Source of the DNA: Pseudomonadota bacterium
GTDB taxonomy: Bacteria > Pseudomonadota > Alphaproteobacteria > Rhizobiales > Rhizobiaceae
Direction: 5' to 3'
Assembly: GCA_023451735.1 (NCBI GenBank)
Contig: JAEXYH010000027.1
Location: 1-64,000, forward strand
DNA length: 64,000 nucleotides
In this document: positions 35,037-43,646 of the stretch, in pieces
Layout of the letters: every line of letters starts with the position of its first letter
Position numbering within the stretch: position 1 is the stretch's first letter
Translations under genes and position numbers: made by a program
Notes under the pieces: model-generated
The model's database searches: none
What the model was told of the DNA's origin: nothing
What the model saw: the letters and a program-made list of their open reading frames with translations, nothing else

Positions 35037-35663
35037 ATGAAACGCCATGAACAGCCGGAGCCTGAGTGGGACATGGTCCTTGCCCGACGCAGACAAGTGC
35101 AGAACCACAAGGTGCTGACAGCGGCCATGGTCGCCACAGTCGCACTGCTGAGCGGCTGCGCATCCACTCCGCCGCCATCCAGGGGGTTCGAGACGGCCGC
35201 GCTGCAGCCTTATCGGCTGGATAGCGGCGACCGTCTGCGCGTTACCGTTTTCGAACAGCCCGGCCTGACCAATACCTATACGGTCGATCAGGCCGGCTAT
35301 ATCGCCTTCCCGCTGGTTGGACAGGTGGCCGCCCGCGGCCAGACCCTGCCGGCACTCGAAGGCTCCATCGCAAGCCGCCTGAAAAAGGGCTATCTGCGCG
35401 ATCCCGACGTCAGCATCGAGATCGACCGCTACCGACCTGTCTTCGTCATGGGCGAAGTCGGACGCCCCGGCCAGTATTCCTATGTGCCCGGCATGACCGC
35501 ACAGAACGCGATAGCAATTGCCGGCGGTTTTACTTCGCGTGGCAACGAGCGCGACGTCGACGTGACGCGCAAGGTCAACGGACAGGTAGCGACCGGACGG
35601 ACCGTCATTACCGCACCGATCCTTGCCGGCGACACGATCTATGTCCGCGAGCGCCTGTTCTGA
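35037..35663 (+). CDS. Wza/OPX-type polysaccharide export lipoprotein
   Basis: Up to 208 residues. A lipobox VALLSGCAS marks it as a lipoprotein. The PES domain (RLDSGDRLRVTVFEQPGLTNTYTVDQAGYIAFPLVGQV) is followed by an SLBB-like part (VFVMGEVGRPGQYSYVPGMTAQNAIAIAGG). It is shorter than Wza and lacks the C-terminal amphipathic barrel helix, like ExoF- or PssN-related OPX proteins. The start is either ATG 35037 or ATG 35073, which leaves a more normal signal peptide. Divergent from the copolymerase gene, 135 bases apart; the next gene follows after 6 bases. Confidence 0.88.
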   Translation: MKRHEQPEPEWDMVLARRRQVQNHKVLTAAMVATVALLSGCASTPPPSRGFETAALQPYRLDSGDRLRVTVFEQPGLTNTYTVDQAGYIAFPLVGQVAARGQTLPALEGSIASRLKKGYLRDPDVSIEIDRYRPVFVMGEVGRPGQYSYVPGMTAQNAIAIAGGFTSRGNERDVDVTRKVNGQVATGRTVITAPILAGDTIYVRERLF

Positions 35664-35669
35664 CCCAAG

Positions 35670-36827
35670 ATGCAGCCCTCCCCTCCCTTGCGCATCCTGC
35701 ATTGCTTCCGCAATCCGATAGGCGGAATCTTCCGGCATGTGCGCGATCTGGTGGAGGAACACAGTGCGGCCGGCCATCAGGTCGGCATTCTATGCGACAG
35801 TTCGACGGGCGGCGCCTACGAGGACGCACTTTTCGAAACGATCAGGCCACGGCTCGCTTTGGGGCTGACGCGCCTGCCGATGCGACGGGCCATATCGCCC
35901 TCAGACATGATCGCTCTTGCAAAGAGCTATCGGCATATCAGAAGTTTGCAGCCGGACATTCTGCATGGACATGGCGCCAAGGGTGGCGCAGTGGCCCGGA
36001 TGATCGGCTCAGTGTTGCGGGTCAACAGGTATCGCGTAGCCCGCGTCTATTCTCCGCATGGCGGCAGCCTGCATTTTTCACGATCGTCCGCATCCGGACA
36101 GATCGTGCTCAGGCTTGAGCGCTTCCAGGAAAACTTCAGCGACGCTATCGCCTTCGTCTGCGACTATGAGAGGCGGACCTATGAGGCCAAGATCGGCAGG
36201 CCCAGGCCGTATTCGCAGGTAATCTATAACGGCATCAACGAGGCGGAATTCGCGCCCGTCCCGCCGGAGCCGGATGCTGCGGACTTTCTCTTCATCGGCA
36301 TGATGCGGGATATGAAGGGACCGGACGTCTTCATCGACGCCTTTCTGCGCACCGAACGCCGCATCGGCCGGCAATTGACGGCAATGATGATCGGCGACGG
36401 TCCCGACGAGGACAAATACAGGGCGATGATCTCGGAACTCGGCCTTGACCGGCGCATGCAGATGTTGCCTGCCATGCCGGCCCGCGAGGCGTTTGCCTTG
36501 GCAAGGACGATCGTGGTTCCCTCCCGTGCCGAGGCAATGCCCTATATCGTGCTCGAGGCGCTGGCCGCCGGAAAAGGCGTGATCGCATCGAGAGTGGGCG
36601 GCATACCGGAAGTGCTGGGCGAAGACAGCGAAGCGCTTGCCATCCCGGGGGATGCACAGGATCTTTCCCGCATTATGACGGCGGCAGCCACACAGCTCGA
36701 CTGGCGCGCCCGCACCATGCCAAAACCCTCAGTTTTCAAGGCCGTATTCTCCGCACCCGTAATGGCGCGCGACATGATCGGGCTCTATCGGGACGCCCTG
36801 CCGGCCGGCATTCGCAAGCCCGCCTAA
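35670..36827 (+). CDS. Glycosyltransferase family 4
   Basis: 385 residues with GT-B fold: N-terminal half RILHCFRNPIGGIFRHVRDLVEEHSAAGHQVGILCDSS (GT4 N-terminal), then DILHGHGAKGGAVARM and YSPHGGSLHF. C-terminal Glycos_transf_1 domain: FLFIGMMRDMKGPDVFIDAF, MIGDGPDEDKYRAMISELGL, and the donor-binding EX7E region VPSRAEAMPYIVLEALAAGKGVIASRVGGIPEV. A retaining sugar transferase that should extend the lipid-linked repeat unit in the cytoplasm. Sugar donor not identifiable. Confidence 0.9.
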   Translation: MQPSPPLRILHCFRNPIGGIFRHVRDLVEEHSAAGHQVGILCDSSTGGAYEDALFETIRPRLALGLTRLPMRRAISPSDMIALAKSYRHIRSLQPDILHGHGAKGGAVARMIGSVLRVNRYRVARVYSPHGGSLHFSRSSASGQIVLRLERFQENFSDAIAFVCDYERRTYEAKIGRPRPYSQVIYNGINEAEFAPVPPEPDAADFLFIGMMRDMKGPDVFIDAFLRTERRIGRQLTAMMIGDGPDEDKYRAMISELGLDRRMQMLPAMPAREAFALARTIVVPSRAEAMPYIVLEALAAGKGVIASRVGGIPEVLGEDSEALAIPGDAQDLSRIMTAAATQLDWRARTMPKPSVFKAVFSAPVMARDMIGLYRDALPAGIRKPA

Positions 36828-36904
36828 AGGCTTCCTTAGCATCTTCCTGATAAGCGATTTCTCATGATCTCACCGATGACAACCGGGAGACAAGGGACCG
36901 CTTC

Positions 36905-38452
36905 ATGAGTGAATTGGGCAATCGGCCGGACCTGGACCTCGACGCTTTGCGCCGCAGCGTCGCGGATGGCGGTTCGCACAATGACGGGTCTGCTGCGCAT
37001 GTCGAGCTGAACCCTTTCGCCAAGCAGATCGCCGACCAGTTCCGCGACAATAATTATTCTCCAACGATGCTGATCGGGCAGTTCCGCCTGTTCGAGCTCG
37101 TATCCCTTCTCGCGATAGGTCTGTTTGCCTGCTACACGGTGCCTGCCTTAGCGGACGGTCACTTTCTGACGCGTTTCGTCGTCACCGCCGTTGGCGCGAC
37201 GCTGACGGTGCTGTTCCTGCAGCTTGCCGATACCTATCTCATCCCCTCCATCCGCGCGGCACGGCGCAATGCCAAGCGGGTGCTCGGTGCCTGGGCGATG
37301 GGTTTTGTCCTGACCTATCTCGGCATCTCGATCGCAGAGGATGCGCTTTATCCTACGGGCGCCGCGACGATCTGGTTCCTGTGCGGCGCGGTCTTCCTTC
37401 TTGGTGAGCGCCTTATGACGTCCTATGCGATCCGCCACTGGGCGCGCAACGGCGTGATGGAGCGTCGCGCGGTCATCGTTGGCGGCGGCGAGCCAGCCAA
37501 GCAGTTCATCCGTGCGCTGGAACAGCAGCCCGACAACGACATCCGCATTTGCGGCATCTTCGATGACCGCGGCAGCGACCGCTCTCCAAGCGTCGTTGCC
37601 GGTTATCCCAAGCTCGGCACTTTTGCCGAACTGGTCGAATTCGCGCGGCTTGCCCGTATCGACATGCTGATCATCGCCTTGCCGGCGAGCGCGGAGGCAC
37701 GCATCCTGCAACTCCTGCGCAAGCTCTGGGTGCTCCCGGTCGATATCCGCCTTGCGGCGCATGCGAACCGCCTGCGCTTCAGACCCCGGTCCTACTCCCA
37801 TGTGGGGTCGGTGCCGATGTTCGACATTTTCGACAAACCGATCCGCGACTGGGATTCGGTGGCGAAACGGGCTTTCGACATCGTTTTTACCGTCCTCGCG
37901 ATCGCGTTTCTCTGGCCGGTCATGCTGGTTGCCGCAATCGCGGTAAAAACCACATCCCAAGGACCGATCCTGTTCCGGCAGAACCGACATGGCTTCAACA
38001 ACGAAACCATCAATGTCCTGAAATTCCGCTCGATGTACTCCGACATGGGTGACCAGACAGCGGTGAAAGCGGTCATCAAGGGAGATCCGCGTGTTACTCC
38101 GGTCGGCCGGTTCCTGCGCAAATCATCGATCGACGAGCTACCTCAGTTGTTCAACGTGCTGAAGGGTGAGCTTTCGCTGGTCGGGCCGCGTCCGCACGCG
38201 GTTCATGCCCAGACGGGTGAGCGCAAATATGTCGATGTCATCGAAAGCTATTTCGCCCGCCATCGGGTCAAACCCGGCGTCACCGGCTGGGCGCAGATCA
38301 AGGGCCTTCGCGGCGAACTCGATTCCGACGACAAGATCCGTGCCCGCACCCAGCATGATCTGGATTATATCGAAAACTGGTCATTGTTCTTCGACCTGAA
38401 GATCCTTTTCCTGACCCCGATCAGCCTGTTCAACACGGACAACGCCTATTGA
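36905..38452 (+). CDS. Undecaprenyl-phosphate hexose-1-phosphate transferase (WbaP/ExoY family)
   Basis: 515 residues. Four or so N-terminal membrane helices (about 55-180), a CoA_binding_3 Rossmann domain (about 185-310, RAVIVGGGEPAKQFIRAL), and the C-terminal Bac_transf domain with its membrane hairpin AFDIVFTVLAIAFLWPVMLVAAIAVK and the motifs GPILFRQNRHGFN, LKFRSMYSD, FLRKSSIDELPQLFNVLKGELSLVGPRPHAV, RHRVKPGVTGWAQIKGLRG. It loads the first sugar phosphate onto undecaprenyl phosphate and so starts repeat-unit assembly. The overlap TTGA couples it to the next gene. Confidence 0.94.
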   Translation: MSELGNRPDLDLDALRRSVADGGSHNDGSAAHVELNPFAKQIADQFRDNNYSPTMLIGQFRLFELVSLLAIGLFACYTVPALADGHFLTRFVVTAVGATLTVLFLQLADTYLIPSIRAARRNAKRVLGAWAMGFVLTYLGISIAEDALYPTGAATIWFLCGAVFLLGERLMTSYAIRHWARNGVMERRAVIVGGGEPAKQFIRALEQQPDNDIRICGIFDDRGSDRSPSVVAGYPKLGTFAELVEFARLARIDMLIIALPASAEARILQLLRKLWVLPVDIRLAAHANRLRFRPRSYSHVGSVPMFDIFDKPIRDWDSVAKRAFDIVFTVLAIAFLWPVMLVAAIAVKTTSQGPILFRQNRHGFNNETINVLKFRSMYSDMGDQTAVKAVIKGDPRVTPVGRFLRKSSIDELPQLFNVLKGELSLVGPRPHAVHAQTGERKYVDVIESYFARHRVKPGVTGWAQIKGLRGELDSDDKIRARTQHDLDYIENWSLFFDLKILFLTPISLFNTDNAY

Positions 38453-39711
38453 CCACGGCAGATTTCGAACCCCGGCCTCGGCGCCTTTCCGTAGCGCAGA
38501 TAACCCGGCTTCTCGGGGCCGGCCTGCTTGCATTCGGGGTTTTCCTGTCGGGTTTCGTCATCTCCGAACCGGCGCCATACGAACTCATCATGGTGGTTCA
38601 GGTCGCCATCTGGTTCCTGCTCGGCCTGCGCATTTCGCGCACTGTCTGTCTTCTGCTTGCCCTGCTGCTCGTCTTCAATATCGGCGGCATGTTCTCCATC
38701 ACAGTTATGAAGGACATGAGCGGCGCGCCGATGTATATCGCCGTCTCCATCTTCCTGGCTCTGAGTTCTGTCTTTTACGCAGCAATCATCGAAGACGATC
38801 CGGACCGCTTCGCGCTGATCTTCCGCGCCTGGGTGGCAGCTGCAATTATCACCGCGCTTCTTGGCATTCTCGGCTACTTCAACGCCTTTCCGGGCGCGCA
38901 TATTTTCACCCGCTACGATCGGGCCATGGGCGCGTTTCAGGATCCCAATGTGTTCGGCCCTTATCTCATCGCTCCAATCCTTTATTTGGTCTATCGATTG
39001 CTGACGGGTCGCATCCTGACGGCGCCGTTTCTGATCGCCGGCATCCTCGTACTGGTTCTCGGCGTATTTCTTTCCTTTTCGCGTGCCGCCTGGGGCCTGC
39101 TGCTCTTCAGCGGCGTGGCGCTGGTCATCGTCATGCTTTTGAAGGAAAGGACGACGGCCTTTCGGCTGAAAATCCTGACCATCTCCGCCGTTGCAGCAGT
39201 GTTGCTCATTCTGGCTCTGGTGATCGCCCTTCAAGTCCCCCAGATATCCGATCTCTTCACCAATCGCGCCCGACTGGTGCAGGAATATGACGGCGCCCGG
39301 CTCGGTCGCTTCGAACGACACAGGATCGGCTTCCTGATGGCGATGGAAAGGCCGCTCGGCATGGGGCCCATGGCCTTCGGCAAGATCTATGGCGAGGATG
39401 AGCACAATATCTGGCTCAAATCGCTGACGACCTATGGCTGGCTGGGTGCTGTGACCTACCAGATCATGATCTGGTCAACGATCTGGATGGGTTTTCGCTA
39501 CCTGCTCAGGGAAAGATCGTGGCAGCCGTATCTGATGATCTGCTGGGTCATGATGCTTGGGCATGCGCTCGTCGGCAATGTGATCGACACCGACCACTGG
39601 CGGCATTTCTACCTGCTTCTCGGGCTCTTATGGGGTTGCTATGCGCTGGAGCATCGCCACATGCGCCGACAACGCGCAAATGCTGCCATACCCGCTGCCG
39701 GAGCAGCTTGA
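38449..39711 (+). CDS. Wzy-like O-antigen polymerase/ligase family membrane protein
   Basis: 420 residues, starting at a TTG that overlaps the previous stop (TTGA). About ten to eleven hydrophobic segments and a periplasmic loop near FTNRARLVQEYDGARLGRFERHRIGFLMAMERPLGMGPMAFG, as in the Wzy_C/O-antigen ligase (PF04932) family; the loop ends GEDEHNIWLKSLTTYGWLGA. It probably polymerises the repeat units at the periplasmic face. No flippase gene (Wzx) is in the locus, so one must be encoded elsewhere. Confidence 0.88.
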   Translation: MTTADFEPRPRRLSVAQITRLLGAGLLAFGVFLSGFVISEPAPYELIMVVQVAIWFLLGLRISRTVCLLLALLLVFNIGGMFSITVMKDMSGAPMYIAVSIFLALSSVFYAAIIEDDPDRFALIFRAWVAAAIITALLGILGYFNAFPGAHIFTRYDRAMGAFQDPNVFGPYLIAPILYLVYRLLTGRILTAPFLIAGILVLVLGVFLSFSRAAWGLLLFSGVALVIVMLLKERTTAFRLKILTISAVAAVLLILALVIALQVPQISDLFTNRARLVQEYDGARLGRFERHRIGFLMAMERPLGMGPMAFGKIYGEDEHNIWLKSLTTYGWLGAVTYQIMIWSTIWMGFRYLLRERSWQPYLMICWVMMLGHALVGNVIDTDHWRHFYLLLGLLWGCYALEHRHMRRQRANAAIPAAGAA

Positions 39712-39741
39712 CTTCGGCCAAAGCCATTCCAGATCATATGG

Positions 39742-40032
39742 ATGCTTACCACATCACAGTTACGCGCCGCCCGGGCCATGATCGGGATTTCGATAGAAGA
39801 GCTTGCCGAGGCTTCCGGCGTCGCGGCTGAGACAATTCGTGCTGCCGAGGCTTCCTCGGGCAATGCCGATCCGCAACTATCCGAAAAATTGAAACGCGTG
39901 CTTCAATCGCGCGGCATCATCTTCGTCGCCGCTGGACAACAGGATGCATCCGGCCCGGGAGTAAGGCTGCATCAACAGCCGCCGGACGAGGGTATCAGGC
40001 CTCAAAATCTGAACGCGACGAACGATGATTAA
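39742..40032 (+). CDS. Small XRE-family helix-turn-helix protein
   Basis: 96 residues. The N-terminal part LTTSQLRAARAMIGISIEELAEASGVAAETIRAAEASSG is a compact HTH with the usual XRE spacing, followed by LSEKLKRVLQSRGIIFVAA. This shape (QLRAAR...ARALLGWSQ-like) is common in short rhizobial regulators. The C-terminal 30 residues are low-complexity. No ribosome site is obvious at the ATG. It lies 30 bases after the Wzy gene and may be co-transcribed, so it could regulate or be regulated with the polysaccharide locus. Confidence 0.78.
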   Translation: MLTTSQLRAARAMIGISIEELAEASGVAAETIRAAEASSGNADPQLSEKLKRVLQSRGIIFVAAGQQDASGPGVRLHQQPPDEGIRPQNLNATNDD

Positions 40033-40103
40033 ATTTCAGCAATTCCGTGGAACCATTTGAGTTCGAACACGTTTCCCCGCCGCATTCATTATCGGGGACA
40101 CGC

Positions 40104-40253
40104 ATGGCTCGCAGTAACAACCTCTACCTCATCATCGGCGCTCTGATCGTCGTCGTGGCCGGCTTGAGCTTCTACGTTTATCGGGAAGAAACAAAGCCGG
40201 AGGGCGTTTCCATCAGCATCGGCGAAAATGGCGTGCAGGTGCAAGAAGAATAA
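40104..40253 (+). CDS. 49-residue single-helix membrane protein
   Basis: Starts at ATG 40104 with GGGGAC upstream: MARSNNLYLIIGALIVVVAG, then LSFYVYREETKPEGVSISI and an acidic end. One membrane helix with a short periplasmic tail; very similar tiny proteins appear in many rhizobial genomes as I recall, so it is probably a genuine conserved gene of unknown role. Possibly part of a transcript with the XRE gene. Confidence 0.7.
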   Translation: MARSNNLYLIIGALIVVVAGLSFYVYREETKPEGVSISIGENGVQVQEE

Positions 40254-40344
40254 ATATAAAATTACGTATATAAACTTAACTACATAAGCGTATCCTTATT
40301 TCAAATTACCTTTGGCAAGTCTCTGGACACGAAGAGGGGTTCAC

Positions 40345-40533
40345 ATGACATCGCATCTCAGCACAGCTGACATTGAGGAAAAAGGCCTCAGGAAGGTATG
40401 TAGCGTCACGGATTTTGCCCGGCGCTATCGTTTGGATACTGAGGAAGAGACGAGGCTCGTAAAGCTTCTTGGGCCCTTTGCAACTCAGCAGGAACTGCTG
40501 ATGAATGCCAGTCGGGCACCTCGCTTCCGTTAA
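40345..40533 (+). CDS. 62-residue conserved protein, unknown function
   Basis: ATG 40345 follows GAAGAGGGG. Sequence MTSHLSTADIEEKGLRKVCS, VTDFARRYRLDTEEETRLVKLLGPFATQQELLMNA. It is soluble and helical, with a pattern like short rhizobial proteins of unknown function. No domain recognised. AT-rich DNA (40250-40320) upstream looks promoter-like, with TATA-rich runs. Confidence 0.65.
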   Translation: MTSHLSTADIEEKGLRKVCSVTDFARRYRLDTEEETRLVKLLGPFATQQELLMNASRAPRFR

Positions 40534-40714
40534 GCATGCCGGGAAGAGCTTGCGACATAGTTTTCAAAATCTCTTTCTGAGCAGCCACACCAGCATTTCT
40601 ATACTTCATCCGAAACGCATCCACCCGCGGAACATTTCGCTTCATCCACGGGTTACTTCTCCGTGACTTTATCAATCAGGCGCGACAGTCAGACATTCGC
40701 GCGGAGGAGAAGAG

Positions 40715-41056
40715 ATGTTCAAGATGGTCTCGCAAATCGGGCTTGCAGCAGCCCTTTCTATCGCCGCATCGTCGGCGTATGTGACGCCGGCCGCAGCACA
40801 GGATGTAGAGTTGCGCATCGGCCCGGATGGCGTTCGCCCTGTAATTCGAGATCGAGACAGGGACCGTGATCGTTACGGTGATCGCCGGGATCGCGGTTGC
40901 AGCCCAGGAGAAGCCCGCGCAGCAGCACGTGGCGAAGGACTTCGTCGTCCTGAAGTCGTCCGCGCAACCTCGCGGAGCATCACCGTGGAAGGCATGACGC
41001 GCCGTGGACCTGACAGGATTACATTTGCGAACCGCCGCGGTTGTCCAATCATCTGA
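40715..41056 (+). CDS. Periplasmic Arg/Asp-rich protein, unknown function
   Basis: 113 residues from ATG 40715, with GGAGGAGAAGAG just upstream. A signal peptide (MFKMVSQIGLAAALSIAASS, AYVTPAAAQ) precedes a short repeat-like run of Arg-Asp pairs (about residues 44-58) and a globular end with two Cys (GCSPGEARAAARGEGL and RRGCPII). The end, in which SITVEGMTRRGPDRITFANRRGCP is recognisable, resembles small rhizobial antifreeze-like or PepSY-like secreted proteins only vaguely; function unknown. It has its own strong terminator. Confidence 0.75.
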   Translation: MFKMVSQIGLAAALSIAASSAYVTPAAAQDVELRIGPDGVRPVIRDRDRDRDRYGDRRDRGCSPGEARAAARGEGLRRPEVVRATSRSITVEGMTRRGPDRITFANRRGCPII

Positions 41057-41083
41057 CCTGGTTTGACGGCCAGAGGAATTCCG

Positions 41084-41121
41084 GTCCTGCCGAGCTTCAA
41101 TCGCACGGCGGGACTTTTTTG
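41084..41121 (+). terminator. Rho-independent terminator after 41056
   Basis: 9-bp stem GTCCTGCCG (41084-41092) / CGGCGGGAC (41106-41114) with one G-T pair, then TTTTTT. Confidence 0.88.
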
Positions 41122-41212
41122 TTGGATCATGTGCAAGCAGCGTTGTGACCGGGATTTTTCGCTTGCGCCGGGAATGTCATGACAGTATGGAAGTCATGCT
41201 CTCGAAGCAGGT

Positions 41213-41289
<77 letters not shown>

Positions 41290-41337
41290 TTTATCTCCCC
41301 CGAAATCCAGATTTTCGAATAACTTGGCCAGCCGGAC

Positions 41338-41742
41338 ATGTGCGAGATGAGATCGAAAATGCCGATCGCATTAAGAGCATTTCTCTCCTCGCTCACCCTG
41401 GTTGCCTTTTTGTCTTCAGAGGTTCGTGCCGCCGACGCCGAACGTGGCCAACGCCTGTTCAAAGTCTGCGCGCCCTGCCATGCCATCGACAGCGACATCA
41501 ACAAGCTTGGCCCCCACCTGAAGGGCGTGTTCGGCAGGCCGGCCGGCGGTGTGGTCAGTTTCCGCTATTCCAAAGCGATGACCGAGGCTGGCGCCGCAGG
41601 CCTCATATGGGATGAGAAGGCGCTTTCCGAATTTCTTTCAAGCCCCAAGACGAAGGTGCCGAATACCAGCATGCGGTTCTGGGGAATGTGGTTCCAGTCC
41701 GAGATCGACGACCTGATCAGCTATCTCAAAGCCAATCCTTAA
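41338..41742 (+). CDS. Class I c-type cytochrome (mono-heme)
   Basis: 134 residues at most; in-frame ATGs at 41338, 41347 and 41359 are all possible and any gives a Sec signal peptide (MPIALRAFLSSLTLVAFLSS, then EVRAADAERG). Heme site VCAPCHAI (CxxCH) and axial methionine likely in NTSMRFWGMW near the C-terminus, in the pattern of cytochrome c2/cytochrome c class I. It carries electrons in the periplasm, for example between bc1 and an oxidase. It lies directly after tRNA-Pro. Confidence 0.92.
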   Translation: MCEMRSKMPIALRAFLSSLTLVAFLSSEVRAADAERGQRLFKVCAPCHAIDSDINKLGPHLKGVFGRPAGGVVSFRYSKAMTEAGAAGLIWDEKALSEFLSSPKTKVPNTSMRFWGMWFQSEIDDLISYLKANP

Positions 41743-41760
41743 GCCCCGCTTTCTCACGCC

Positions 41761-41793
41761 AAAAAAATGCCGCTCCGAGATCCGGAGCGGCAT
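41761..41793 (-). terminator. Rho-independent terminator of the BA14K gene
   Basis: 11-bp perfect stem (41767-41777 with 41783-41793) around loop AGATC, preceded by a run of A (41761-41767) that reads as T on the minus strand. Confidence 0.85.
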
Positions 41794-41818
41794 GATGAGT
41801 CGATAATACTGGTGCTTA

Positions 41819-42298
41819 TTAGTAAGGCGAGTAGCACTGCTGGCGCGGGCCGTTATAGGGCTGGAAAGTGTTGTCATACGCCCTGTAAGAACGGTAGCGC
41901 GCGTAGCACCAATTCACGTGGCTGTTGCCACCCATGTAACGGCGCGGTGGCGGTGCATAGCGAGGCTGAGCAAGCGCGCCTCCGATAATGGCGCTTGCTG
42001 CCAGGCCGCCAATGATCGCACCGGCATTCGAGTTCCGATGACGGCGGTGGTCGCGCCAGCGGCGATCACTGTACCGATGGTCACGCCAGCGACGATCGTG
42101 ACGCCAACGGCGGTCATCTCGAGAATAACGCGGGCTGTAACGGCGCCAGTCACGGCGACCCTCACGCCATTGTACCGTTTCCACCTGCTGGGAAGCCTGC
42201 ACTGCGGGTGCGCTTACTGACGGAAATGCATTGGCAGGCGCAACCCCGGTCAGAGCCGTGACCGCCGACACCAGAATGATTGCAAGTTTTTTCTTCAT
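41819..42298 (-). CDS. BA14K family protein
   Basis: 159 residues from ATG 42298, preceded by AAGGAGAA; the longer frame has no such support. Signal peptide MKKKLAIILVSAVTALTGVAPANA, an Arg/Trp-rich low-complexity middle (RRWRHDRRWRDHRYSDRRWR and similar), a hydrophobic Gly/Ala segment (AGAIIGGLAASAIIGGALA) and the C-terminal BA14K domain HVNWCYARYRSYRAYDNTFQ, ending with a second Cys. Brucella BA14K is an immunoreactive, lectin-like protein; a role in the cell envelope is likely. Confidence 0.88.
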   Translation of the reverse strand: MKKKLAIILVSAVTALTGVAPANAFPSVSAPAVQASQQVETVQWREGRRDWRRYSPRYSRDDRRWRHDRRWRDHRYSDRRWRDHRRHRNSNAGAIIGGLAASAIIGGALAQPRYAPPPRRYMGGNSHVNWCYARYRSYRAYDNTFQPYNGPRQQCYSPY

Positions 42299-42413
42299 CT
42301 CATTCTCCTTGGAATGTCTCCCTAGGTGAAATGATCTAACTTGCGTTCTGAACCAGAGGTGAACGGTAAAATTCAGGTGATCACAGATAGTTGTAGCGCC
42401 CGTCGGGCAGGCG

Positions 42414-42950
42414 TCAGCGGACCTGGTCAAGCAAGCGCTTGCACTCCAGCAGATCGAACAGGGCTTCCTGTAGCAATGCCCGGTCTTCCTTGCCCACGCT
42501 CGATTTTCCGATCGATACTTCCGGAGTATCGCCGTCACTGGATGAACCGAAGCCGAAAAAGCGGCCACTGGGCTTCACCTTCGGGCGGCCCAGAACCTGA
42601 TCCTCATCAGAAGCGCCGACCTTCGGCTCCGCATGCTTTTCGCCGCTGGAGGCGATGATCGCATCCATGGTGGCTACGTCACCCGATGCAATTGCGGCCA
42701 CGAACTTGTTGCCGTTCGTCTTCAGAAGCTTCTGGACACCTTTGATCGTATAGCCGTGATCGTAGAGAAGATGGCGAATGCCTTTCAGCAATTCGACGTC
42801 ATCCGGCCGATAATAACGCCGGCCGCCGCCACGCTTCATCGGCTTGATCTGGGTGAAACGTGTCTCCCAGAAGCGCAACACGTGCTGCGGCAGATCGAGA
42901 TCATCCGCCACTTCGCTGATTGTGCGGAATGCATCCGGGCTCTTGTCCAC
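42414..42950 (-). CDS. MerR family transcriptional regulator next to ihfA
   Basis: About 178 residues from a GTG near 42950 (VDKSPDAFRTISEV), chosen because GGAGGT lies just upstream; an ATG at 43001 adds 17 residues but has no ribosome site. N-terminal winged HTH: DDLDLPQHVLRFWETRFTQIKPMKRGGGRRYYRPDDVELLKGI. No cysteine-rich effector domain; instead a disordered middle and a C-terminal helix LLQEALFDLLECKRLLDQVR. This MerR-like gene downstream of ihfA is conserved in alphaproteobacteria. Its targets are unknown to me. Confidence 0.88.
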   Translation of the reverse strand: MDKSPDAFRTISEVADDLDLPQHVLRFWETRFTQIKPMKRGGGRRYYRPDDVELLKGIRHLLYDHGYTIKGVQKLLKTNGNKFVAAIASGDVATMDAIIASSGEKHAEPKVGASDEDQVLGRPKVKPSGRFFGFGSSSDGDTPEVSIGKSSVGKEDRALLQEALFDLLECKRLLDQVR

Positions 42951-43189
42951 GCTCAAACCTCCAAGCAGCGGCTGTGAAGCCGAACTGCGCTGCAGAGCCA
43001 TGCGTCAAATCCGGCGCGAAAACGACTCTGTGACACTTCCTAATCCACCCATCGCATTTTCCGAAGACCGATTCCGGCTTTCGGCGCGATGCACAAGACT
43101 ACGCCTCGATTCCCACTTATCTCAATGGGTTGAGGCCAAGGATTCAAGCATGTTCACAGGAATGAGGTAAAATGCCGGCTTGCAGCAGT

Positions 43190-43528
43190 TCAAGCGACCG
43201 GGGCAGCAGACTTCTGCTTGGCCTTGCGGCTGGTATGCGACTTCAGGATCCGCTGTTTCAAAACATTGGAAGCCTTGAACGTCATCACCCGACGCGGAGA
43301 AATCGGCACTTCTTCGCCGGTCTTGGGGTTACGGCCGATCCGCTCGTTCTTCGATCGAACCTGGAAGGTTGCAAAGGAAGAAAGCTTGACGACCTCGCCG
43401 CGAATGATCGCGTTGCAGATTTCGTCAATCACGGTTTCTACGAGCTCTGCCGATTCAGTCCGAGAGAGCCCAACCTTGCGAAATACCGATTCCGCCAAGT
43501 CTGCACGCGTCACTGTCTTTCCGGCCAT
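43190..43528 (-). CDS. ihfA: Integration host factor subunit alpha
   Basis: 112 residues; HU/IHF fold with MAGKTVTRADLAESVFRKVGLS, the core GEVVKLSSFATFQVRSKNERIGRNPKTGEEVPI and the IHF-alpha-type C-terminus SNVLKQRILKSH followed by a basic tail. The intercalating proline is in RNPKTGE. Works with IHF-beta to bend DNA at promoters and recombination sites. Upstream of the MerR gene on the same strand, 240 bases from its start. Confidence 0.95.
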   Translation of the reverse strand: MAGKTVTRADLAESVFRKVGLSRTESAELVETVIDEICNAIIRGEVVKLSSFATFQVRSKNERIGRNPKTGEEVPISPRRVMTFKASNVLKQRILKSHTSRKAKQKSAAPVA

Positions 43529-43646
43529 GATCCCCGCCCAGTTTGCAAATTGATCTCGTCAAAGCCAGCCAAGAGTATTTTGCTTGGCGACTAGGGTCAA
43601 GCACCTGTCGCCAATCAGTTATTTGTTCCGCATAGGCGTGGCATAC

